Source: Candidatus Obscuribacterales bacterium
GTDB lineage: Bacteria > Cyanobacteriota > Vampirovibrionia > Obscuribacterales > Obscuribacteraceae
DNA: 64,000 nucleotides
NCBI GenBank assembly: GCA_019637435.1
Contig: JAHBVO010000001.1
Coordinates: 186,001 to 250,000 of the forward strand
Direction: 5' to 3'
Position 1 is the stretch's first letter. Each line of letters opens with the position of its first letter. A program made the position numbers and the translations under genes. Positions 7,903-18,400 of this stretch are shown here, one piece after another. The notes below the pieces were generated by a model, which was given only the letters and a program-made list of their open reading frames with translations, was not told where the DNA came from and searched no databases.

Positions 7903-9009
7903 ATGGCGGATGATGGGGATATCAATAATCCTGAGCCCGAGCGAAACGACAGCGTTGGCTTTATGGTCGACGGCATTGACTTGCGCGAAATTGATGTAGA
8001 AGAAATTGAATTCCATCCACTTGAATCTTTCGCGCCGGATGATACGGAGGTTGAGCCGATGTCGCCGCCGGCTTCGAAGGCGTCCGGAACTCCCGGAGAA
8101 GAGCGTAAATCAAAACCTGTTCCGAACGCTTCTAAAAAGGCCGGCGGCTCGAGTTCCAGACTGCCGGCACAGCTCTGGCCTTCCGATGAGGAACTGCAGG
8201 AGTTTGCCGCAGGAAGTGAGGGAGCTGCCCAGAAATTAAACATGGGTGCCACTGTTTCTCCCGAAGCTTACAAAGCGTTTTTCGATTCGAACGTAGTTCG
8301 TCATAAGAACTTTCGTCTGACTGCCAACAATATGATTTCCTACCCGCAGATCAATTTCGGAGCTGGTGTTAAATATAGTGGCACTGTGCAGTTGAGCCAG
8401 ACGGCAATGCTTATTCTGGCTGCTTCGAAGACCGAGGCTCTGCGGCAGGGATGCCAGGAAATAGGTTGTGAGCATGTGCTGCTTGCACTACTGACCAACC
8501 ATGGCTTTGCTGCGGGGCAGTTGATGCTGTCGCTACATTTGAACGCAATCGGAAAACCTTATGGTTTGGGCGATTTAGCAGGTACGGCAAGAAAGGTAAT
8601 CGATGGATCAAATCCTTTGAGTTTTGACCGAATGTCTGCCATCGCCCGTGGTGGTAACGTAGATATGTGCTTTACTGCAGAAGCCGACCAGATGCTTGTA
8701 GACGCAATGTATGCTGCTGCAAACGATGGCGTTTCGGCAGTTGCAACAAAGCATATTTTGAGCGCGTTGAATGACTGTGGTAATGAAGATGTTCAAGCGG
8801 CTTTCGGCGCCCTGTACGTGACCCGCAAAGAAATTAGCGATGCCCTGAGGGAATGTCCCAAGGATGATGATTTGCGCCAGTTTGCGATTTATGCGTTGTG
8901 CTCGATTCTTTATGCAATTATTCGCGTTCGACTCTTCCAGGGACCAATTCGGCGATACAGTAAGTTTGTCCATCGAAAAGAGAAGTTGCTCTGGGTCAAG
9001 AAGAAGTAG
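7903..9009 (+). CDS. Membrane-tethered Clp-N (ClpA/ClpC N-domain-like) protein without ATPase
   Basis: 368 residues. Residues 1 to about 110 are acidic and disordered (many Asp, Glu, Pro, Ser). Residues 163-305 resemble the double Clp-N repeat of ClpA/ClpC adaptor domains: ...AMLILAASKTEA...CEHVLLALL and AEADQMLVDAMYAAA...ATKHILSAL. A hydrophobic stretch at about 326-345 and a basic C-terminus (RRYSK...RKEKLLWVKKK) suggest a membrane anchor. No Walker motifs are present, so it is not an unfoldase; it might bind substrates or adaptors at the membrane. The ATG at 7903 is chosen because GAGGAA at 7891-7896 gives ideal spacing; an ATG at 7867 has no such site. It follows the UDP-xylose synthase by 72 bp on the same strand. 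Confidence 0.75.
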   Translation: MADDGDINNPEPERNDSVGFMVDGIDLREIDVEEIEFHPLESFAPDDTEVEPMSPPASKASGTPGEERKSKPVPNASKKAGGSSSRLPAQLWPSDEELQEFAAGSEGAAQKLNMGATVSPEAYKAFFDSNVVRHKNFRLTANNMISYPQINFGAGVKYSGTVQLSQTAMLILAASKTEALRQGCQEIGCEHVLLALLTNHGFAAGQLMLSLHLNAIGKPYGLGDLAGTARKVIDGSNPLSFDRMSAIARGGNVDMCFTAEADQMLVDAMYAAANDGVSAVATKHILSALNDCGNEDVQAAFGALYVTRKEISDALRECPKDDDLRQFAIYALCSILYAIIRVRLFQGPIRRYSKFVHRKEKLLWVKKK

Positions 9010-9482
9010 ATGGTGGTCAAGGTCGGCGTTTATCTACATAGGTACGGGCGACAAAAATTTCAATTCGTGCATGTATGTACTGGTATCAGAAACGGTATCG
9101 CCGCTGTTGTCAGAATGTAACGAGTAATAACTGAACGATCCTTATCTAACGCTCTGGAATGGGTTTTAATCTTAAATTTCTTCAATCCTTTGCTCTAGTT
9201 TTCACCGTACCCCCCGTGCGGGTGAGCATTGACACTTTAAGGCTTCACGAACTCAGTTAAGGCTCCGAGATCTTCAGCATGGTAATTTTTGACCCAGTTT
9301 CCGCAGGCGTCGACCTGGGATGACAGTCGTGGCTCGACTCGAATCCGGCGCCTGATGGACTTGTGGTTCGGTTTGACGTGTGTCGCGGTTAACTACGACC
9401 AACAAAAAATAAATTCGAGGAGGCTGGTGCCTGAAAAGGCGCAAGTGTCCTCGCTTTAGCATACATTCCAGTCGGGGGAAAT
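9010..9482 (+). promoter_or_regulatory. Long leader region upstream of the giant-gene array
   Basis: 473 bp with no credible gene. It contains a perfect TTGACA at 9229-9234 without a good -10 partner, a direct repeat TTAAGGCT at 9237-9244 and 9257-9264 (20 bp apart, about two helical turns), and a hairpin close to the start codon at 9417-9452. GGGGGA at 9475-9480 is the ribosome site for the first giant gene. This is the obvious place for control of the array. Confidence 0.5.
9417..9452 (+). promoter_or_regulatory. 5' UTR hairpin with GAAA tetraloop
   Basis: GTGCCT (9427-9432) and AGGCGC (9437-9442) pair over 6 bp, one of them G-U, around a GAAA loop of the GNRA class. GAGGA (9417-9421) and TCCTC (9448-9452) can close an outer 5 bp stem with an internal loop. 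It ends about 30 nt before the giant gene's ATG. It could be a stability or translation-control element. It does not match a riboswitch consensus that I recognise. Confidence 0.45.
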
Positions 9483-12400
9483 ATGAGTAAGAAGAGCGTA
9501 CGTGTAAGAAATTCGTTCAGCAGAAGATGGGCTGGCGTAATCAGCGCTTCCTTGTTTTTCGTGGCGGCTCACTCAGCTGCAGCGGCAGACGATAGACCGA
9601 GCTTCCGCGAATTTCGCGATGCCAATGCTGGTATTGATCGCAGTGCATTGCGCAGAATGTATCGCACCGAATTCGGTGGCGGCGGACGGAGCGCCGATCC
9701 AGCCGCTATCTCGATTCCTTCGATCCCTATGCCGGCTGTCAGCTCGGTGAGCGATGCCGTCAGAGTCACCGGTACTACAAGGCGGATTGAAAAACGTCTT
9801 GAACGCCAAGGTGTCATCAATCAGTCGATCCAGCAAGTCGATAGCAATCTTGTCAATATCCGCGGCGGCGTGAGCCTCGACCTCACTTCCACGACGCGCA
9901 ACATCACGCTCGGCAACAATCTATTCGGCAAGGTATCCGCTGTTGAAATAACCGTTGGCGGAGAAACCAAGACGGTTCAGGCGGGCTCACAAGTGAGTGC
10001 GGCGGAGTATATCGCCGTCAAGCAAATCCTTTCTGGTAACTCGCAAAAAATCACAATCGACAATGCCGGTTCGGCAATCGGTGGTGAAGTCGATCTTGGC
10101 AGCATTACTGCAAACAATGACGTGATGCGAGCCTCCGACCTCGTTGTTCCCGTCAACGTCACCACTTATGGTGACTTCAGCAAGCGCTCCGATTTCAAAC
10201 TTTTGGGCGACTTGACCAACGCCGGAACTGTTCACACCTATTCGAGCCACAAAAATGGTGGAGCAATTCGCGCCGACGATATCACCAACCAAGCCGGAGC
10301 GCTCATATCCTCCGAAACCGACCTTGGCTTGTTTGCTAGCGGCAATCTCTCGAACTACGGCACGATCACATCGAAAGGCAGCTTGACACTCAGCGCAGGC
10401 GAAACCCTGACAAACGCGTCTGAAGTCAGCGCTAAGCGTGACGTGAATCTCAATGCGCCAAACATTTTGAATACCGGGTCAGTCACATCGCTCAAGGGCG
10501 ATATCAATATTGACGGTCCCACGACAGCCGAGTTGAATGTCACCGCAAATGGCGGCACCTTCACCGCTGCAAACGCTATTAATGTAAGAAACTCAGAATA
10601 TGCAGGCGCATTCAACACCAACGTAACCGGTGGTGATTTCTTCTCGCAGGAATTGAATTTGAACGCTGGTAACGGCGTGATGCAAACACATGTTGGCGAA
10701 CTGACAGGTGTCTTGAACCAAACGGGATCCGAAGCGCATGTCACAGCGTCAACCGATGAACTGGTCCTTGGCGAAGTTTGCTTGACCGGCGACCCGACAT
10801 TCAAAAATGATAGCGGGAACATCACTATTGCTGGCAATATCACGGTTAATGAACAACTGGCGATCATTGCCAGTGGAAACGTATCCAGCGTCAACAACAT
10901 CACCATAACTGCAGCGACTGCAGCGACCGGATTTCCGATCACAATCGTCGCTGGTGCCGATCAGCTTGTAGCTGGAACCAACTCCACCACTTTGCCTGGC
11001 GGTGGAACCGCGCAGGGAACATCGCTTACCGGTGTCGCTTCAGCGACCGGTGGTAGCATCCTCCTCGGAAACAACGTCACGATTTCTTCTCGTTCTACTG
11101 GCGCTACGGGTGCTGGCGGAGACGTGTTGCTCGCTGCATTTGAAGGCGGAAACGTCGGCTCCGGACGTGTCAACGTCGGCGGCGGAACGACGACAATAAA
11201 TACTGGCGGCAGAACGGCTGGTGATGCCAACGGTAATGTCACGATTATCGCCGGTTTGCAAAACGGCAATGCAGTCAATGTCGGATTTATAAACACGACG
11301 GGTGGCAACACCTCCACCGGCCAAATCAACATCACGACAACTCAGCCGATATCGTCCAACGGTGGCAACATCGTTTACAACCTTAACGGAACCATAGCTT
11401 CCGGCAACAGCTTGATAGCTGGGCCTGGTGTGGGGACCAACGCGAACGTCACCTTCGTTCGCAACTCGTTGACCAACGTCGACGTATTTGTTGATGCCGA
11501 CACCATCACGACTCTGACCGGCTCTTCTGTGACGAGTAATTTCGGAACTATCAACTTTACTTCGGTCAACGGCATTATCGGTGCTGGAGTCGGTTCTCTA
11601 GTTTCAGCACCTACTGTAAATCTGGTATCGCAGAACACCGACATCGGTTCTATCTCTCAAAGAGTGCGCGTGGATGCAAATAACCTCTACGTAGACGCTC
11701 CGCTGGGTTCGGTTTACGTCCAGGACATTGACGAGGTTAACCTTCTTGCCGCCACGGTTCAAGGCGACTTCAACATTTTAGCTCAGGGCACCCTGAGTAA
11801 CTCTGGCGCCATCGCCGGTGATACCGTCACCCTGCGTTCATCCGGCGGTAATATCAATATTCTCAACACAATCACAGGTGTGAGTGGAGTCGACCTGCGC
11901 GCAAGCTTCAACGTCGAAGGTACCGCTCAGATCACTTCTCCAGTTTTAGCGGTTCAGTCTGACCTTGCTAACATCGGATCTGTCAGTTCACTCATCATTG
12001 ACGTCGATGACCTCCGCATCACTGCTCCAAACGGCAGCGCGACTCTCACCGATTTGAACTCCGTAAATCTCGGCGGCGGTGACTCGAGCGTTTTCGGAAC
12101 ATTGAAACTAACTGCTGATTTCGGTATCAGCAACACAAGCAACGTCACTGCCAATATTGTTGACCTGACTGCCACTAACGGCGTCTTCACGCTTGGAGCT
12201 GGAACCGTCATCACCGGCTTGACTTCAATCAACCTGACAGCCGGTCAGAGCATTCAAACTGTCGACCTCGGTGCGTCTCTGGTTTCGCCGCGAATCAATC
12301 TGACTTCGTTGCTCGCAAATATAGGAACGAATTCGGCTCTTCCGTTGAACCTCGATGCGCAGAGCGTCACGTTGAACGCCGCAAATGGCAACGTCTGGTT

Positions 12401-15400
12401 CTCCGATCCGAACTCAGTTAACCTCGGACCAGGCGCATCGTCTGCCCTCTCGACATTTGAAGTCACGGCTGCGAACAACCTGACTAGCACCGGCTCTGTG
12501 TTCGCTACTGATGTGAATCTCACTGCCACTGCAGGCGGTTTTGATCTCGATGGAGCTGTGGCTGGTACTAACAGCATCAAGCTTACATCCGCCAATTCCA
12601 TTCTCAACACAAGCATCTCGGGTGGCTTGAGTAACGGCTTCGGCGGCGCAGTTGCCAACCTCGAATTGACCTCCACATCAGGAGACATTGGTTCGGTTTC
12701 GAACGACCTCGATATCGATGCTGACAATTTGACCTTCACGGCCACAAATGGCTCTGCTTACATTCACGATTTGAACGACGTCACTGTATTGGGTAATTCG
12801 TTTGCGCAGTTCAACATCGGTCTTGTCGCCAATGGAGCATTCAGCAATGTCGGAACAATCGACAGCGGCAACTCGACCGATATCACTGCCGATTCGATTG
12901 ATGTTCAGAACGACATTACAGCTGGCGGCAATATCGCTCTATCAGCCAACACCACGCTCACTACAAGTGCGGCTTTGACGGCTGACAACAATATCGATCT
13001 GGACTCCAACGGCTCAATCTCTACTAGTGGACCGGTTTCCGCTAACGGCGATGTCTTCGCGACCGCGAATGGTGCGATAAATGCTTTCGACACTGTCAGT
13101 GCGGCTGGCGATGTCACATTGTTTGCGACCGGCGGTAACATATCGACATTCCAGGATGTCACCGCGGGTGGTGACGCCACGATCTCCGGAGACTCGATTC
13201 AAACTCTCGGAACTGTTTCCGCGACATCCGGATCGGTGATCCTTGCGGCCAACGTCGGAACCGCCAACATTACAGGATTGGTCTCCGCTGGAGTCGACAT
13301 AGATATCAGCGGTAACGGTGTGACGACCTTTAACACACTGTCCGCTGGCAACCTGGTTTCGATCGACTCACAATCGACCCTCACCACACTCGGTGGCATA
13401 ACAACAAATACAGGGGATGTTGTCATCACCGCAGTCGGTGACATCAGCGTCAACAGCTCTGTCAACTCGGGATTCGGTCTTTTCATCAGCTCTACCGGTG
13501 GAGACGTTGATACGCTCGATGTGTTGAACGCCGTTGATTTGATCAGTATCGATGGCGGTGATATCACCACAAATGGCGACGTCACATCGGCGACTTCATC
13601 CATCAGTATCGTGGCCGGCAATGATGCAACTATTAACGGCGCACTCAACACAGGCACGGACGTATTTGTCTTCGCCAACAATGATGTCATCGTCTCGGAC
13701 ATCACTTCTGGAACATCCATAGACATCTACGCCGGTAACAACATCAACTCCGGTGGCAATGTAAACGCCAGCGGTCCGGTGTTTATGCAAGCTGATAATC
13801 AGCTGACCACTCAGAACATCACGACGACTGATGACATCAGCCTGGACGGCGAGAATGGTGTCACGGTGAACGGTCCTCTATCGGGTGATGAAGTCAACCT
13901 TTCGTCCGGTTCTGCATTCGTTCAGTTGAACAACCTGGTCACTGCAGTTACAGCGGTGAGCATCGCCTCGGATGACGATATTCTCAACGCTAACTTAGTT
14001 GGTGGCTTGTCCACGCCGGCTCTCAACCTGACGTCGTACAGCGGCGACATCGGTGCGTCTGGCGACTACTTGAACGTCGATGTGACTGACCTCACTGCAA
14101 ACGCCGGCTTCGGCGATGTATTCGTGCGGGCAGCAAACGGCGTCAACCTTGCCGATAATGCTGGTGGAAGCAGTGCGCTCAATTCGTTCAACATCGTTGC
14201 CACCACAGGAGATATCACGAGCTCCGGCACGATATCGGCTGACATTGTGAATCTTACCTCTGAGCTTGGAGCGATTAACCTGGGCTCCGATGTAACCGCG
14301 ACTACCTCGGCCAATTTACTGGCGGAAACCAACATCACTAATGTTGTCGGAAGCGCTGTCACTGCACCCACCGTAGACCTCACTGCTAATACGGGAAGTA
14401 TCGGAACCGACAGTTCGTCTCGCTTCACCGTCGACTCAGACAATCTCACGCTTTCTGCTACCGCCGGCTCAGCCTTTGTTCGCGATATCTTCTCTACGAA
14501 CATTGTCAGTGCAACAGCTTTATCGACTATCGACATCGTTGCTTTCGATGACCTCTCCAGTTCCGGCGCAATCGCAGCGGATGTAGTTTCCCTTGAAGCC
14601 ACTGGTGGCGGTTTGACTCTTGCAGGTTCGGTCACTGGTACAACATCAGTATCCCTGAGATCCGACGACTCTATTGTGAACGCCAGCGTGACTGGTGGAG
14701 TGTCTGCCCCACAGATTAATCTGAACAGCTTCTCGAATTCGATCAATCTCTCAACGATTGACTTCGTTAATCTTTCGGCGATCGCCTCCGGGGATATCAT
14801 TCTGTCTGATGCGAATGGCTTCAATTTCGGTGTCGACGACACCTCAGCGGGTGGGGATATCACCGTAACTATCGCTAACGGTAACTTGACCAGCAATTCT
14901 GCTGTATTTGCTGGTGGCACAATCACATTTGACGTAGATGCAACGTCGACCGGTAGCTTTGTCCTTGACGGACCAGTGACTGCGCTCACGATCAATTTGT
15001 TCTCCGGCGCAACGATAAGCGATGCGTCAATTTCTGGTGGATTGTTCGCTTCGAATATCAATCTCAGCAGTTTGAACAACATAAACATCACGACCGTTGA
15101 TTTCACGAATGTGGTGGCAAACGCGTCAGGTTCCGTCACGCTGGTTGATACCACGGGCAACATGAATATTGGTCCCGGTGCAAGCAGCGCTGGAACCTTC
15201 TTCACTGCAAGTGCTCCTGTCGATCTGACCAGTAGTGGAACGGTAACTGCCGGAACAACGGCTTCATTGACTGCAGTTGGTGGCAAGCTCGTGCTCGATG
15301 CTTTCGTCGACGCCCAAACGATCAACCTCGTTTCAAACGATTCAATCCTCAACTCGAGCATTGCAGGTGGTTTGTTCACTTCAGGTGGTGCCGTCAATCA

Positions 15401-18400
15401 GCTCAACCTGTTGGTAAACAATGGTGAAATCGGCGCTCTCGGCGTCGGAGGTGCGCTGAGCATTGATGCTGTCAACTTGACAGCGAACGCACCAATCGCA
15501 AACGCGTTTATCAGTGATACGGCGGGCGGTATCAACATAAATGGTGCATCCGGTGCCTTCGATGTGTTCCTCCTCAACGCAACTGGAAACATCACGAGCA
15601 CAGTGGCTGGTACGATCGACGCAAATGCGGTTAACCTGACGACTTCGGGTGGCTTCTTCACCCTCAATGGCGCGGTAACCGGCGTCAGCAGCATCGCTCT
15701 GACAGCGACCACCAACCTGATTATTGACGCCAATATTGCCGGCGGATTGAATGCGCCGACATTGATATTGACTGCACAACAAATTGGGGTGGGCTCGGGA
15801 GACCGGCTGGACATCAACACCGATAACCTCATCGCGACAGCCACTGCTGGTGGTGTCTTTGTGGCAGATGCTGATGACCTCGACGTTAACAGCGCATCCG
15901 CGACTGCCAGCATCGATATCGTAGCTACAGGTGACTTGCACAGCTCCGGGCTCATCAGTGCCGGAGATGATGTCACACTGCGTGCGGTAAATGGCGACTT
16001 CCTCTTGAACGGCGAAGTGAGAGCCGTCGACACAATCACATTGCGTTCCTTCGATAGCATTTTGAACGCCAACATCGCCGGTGGTTTGACCGGAGCAGGC
16101 GGTACCGCCGCCGTCGCCAATCTGGTGCTGACTTCGGATAACGGTGACATCGGAGCTGGTCTCGATACTCTGAAGATCGATGCCGTAAATCTTGGTGCCA
16201 ATACACCGGCCGGCAGCGTCTTCATCACCGACGACGGTCACTTGGGAGACGATAACATCAATGTCAACGTTGCCTCGGCGGCGCAAGACACGTTTGAGTT
16301 GACTGCAGACAACAACCTCACTTCGTCCGCTAGCATCTCGGGTACGACTGTGTTCTTGAATGCTCTAGGTGGAAGCTTCACTCTGGCAGGCTCCGTCCAG
16401 GGTCTTGCTGAAATCAATCTGACGTCCAACGGCACTATCAACAATGCTGCTGTAGTCGGCGGGTTGAGCTCTCCTCAAATCAACCTGGCTTCCAGCGCCA
16501 ATAACATCGACATCACGAGCATCGACTTTGCGCAGGTTAGTGCGCTCGCCGCCAACGGTTATGTCAACCTCGCCGACGCAAACGATATTTCGATCGGTGC
16601 CGATAGTTCACTTTCTGGAACCTCGTTCACTGTGACAGCCGCTGACAGTGTGACTGTCGCTGGCGCGATCACGGCCGGAACCACTCTGTCGCTCACAGCG
16701 ACTGGCGGTTCCATCAACGTTAATGCTCCTCTGGAAGCAGTGACCATCGCGCTATCGGCGAACGATTCGATTCTGGATGCGAACGTCGTTGGCGGTTTGA
16801 CCGCTGATAACTTCAACTTCGAATCGACTGCCGGCGATATTTCGTTGAGTTCATTGAATTTGACCAACGTAATCGCTAATGCATTCGGTTTCGTCTCGCT
16901 GAGCGACACAACCGGTTCCATGACTTTTAACGGCGCATCCTCTGCTGGAACCAGCTTCACAGCAGCTGCTCCTATCAATCTAAACAGCACCGCAGCTGGT
17001 ACCATCACTGCCGTGGATGTAGATTTAACTGCTACGGGCGGAGCTTTCGACCTTGACGGCGCAGTCACTGGAACAACTTCGATAAAACTGACAAGCTCTG
17101 CCAGTATTCTCGACGCAAACGTTTCAGGCGGTCTGAATTCCGGCATCGGTATTCCGGCAGCCTTCCTCGACCTGACCTCAACCAACGGCAACATTGGCGA
17201 TATCCTCGACTTCCTCAATGTCGATGCTGACGTGCTCAGAGCAAATGCTGCTACCGGAACGGTATTCGTGGAAGACGCCAACGATATTACGCTCGGCGGT
17301 GGTTCATCTGCTGCAGGTGTGGCTTTCGGAATCCTGTCCGGTGGCGATATCACCGTGAATTCGAACGTAACCGCGCCGATCGTAGCGCTCACTGCTGGTG
17401 ATGACATCACACTCAACGCTAACGTCTCCGGTTCTACCGGCGTGTCGCTCAATGCTGGAGACGCGCTGACGCAGACCGCCGGTATTGTGTCCGGTGGTTT
17501 ACTGACCGTCGATTTCGGCGCTGCGTCCGCAACACTTTCCACAAACGTTGCCCAGCTCACTACAGTCGGTGATGCCACGGATCTCACGGTCCTTGAAGCC
17601 GACAACATTCAATTGTTGTCTCAAGTCGTCGACGTGTTAGATGTGAACTCCACCAGCGGAAGTATCTCGACAGGTGCTGACTTGAGCCTGACGGCACTGG
17701 TCCTCACGTCTAACACTGGAACTATCGACATCTCCAACAATATTACAGCGACTGGTGCTGTCACTTTCGATACCTCCACAGGTAACGGAAGCATCACGCA
17801 GACAGCGGGAACTCTGATAACGACTCCACTATTGACGATGTTCTCTGCTGCCGGCGGTATCGGAACTGGTGCACTGCCTATTCGTGTTAATGGAACCGGT
17901 GCCGGTGCGATAACGGTAATCGCTGAAGCCGTGGGCGGCGACGTGAATATCACATACACCGGAACTAATACCATCTCTCTAGATGGCTCCACCGGTAACA
18001 ATAACTTCTCGGTAGCTGCGCTGACCGGAACAATTCAGACCCTCGATGATATCGATGGTACGGGGCACTTGAAGTTGACCACGAGCAACATCATTCATTC
18101 GAATACTTTCGATTTCGATACGATTGAGGTCGCGACAGCCGGCTCCGGAAGCAATCTCACGATCAGTGGTACCGGCGGTTTCTTCAATTCTGAAAACGGA
18201 ACCACCTTTGACACACTTGAAGGTGACATGACCTTCGCCGGCAACACCACCTTCGGAGGCAATGGCGATGCCATCCTCACGGTCAAAGACCTCGGCGGTG
18301 TCAACAACTTCTTCACTGTTAACGGTGGTGTCTCGGTTGTCGGTCAAAATCAGTTGACTGTCAACGCCTGCGACTTGATTCTTACCGGTTCACTTTCCGG

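Noticed and set aside
9229..9260. Strong promoter based on TTGACA at 9229
   Set aside because: No hexamer resembling TATAAT lies 15-19 bp downstream; the best candidates match at two positions.
9330..9360. tRNA T-arm-like sequence (CGACTCGAATCC)
   Set aside because: The loop has CTCGAAT, not TTCGAAT, and no acceptor, D or anticodon arms can be drawn around it.
9417..9452. c-di-GMP or other known riboswitch upstream of the giant array
   Set aside because: Only a GNRA-capped hairpin is shared; the conserved core and second stem of the known classes are absent.
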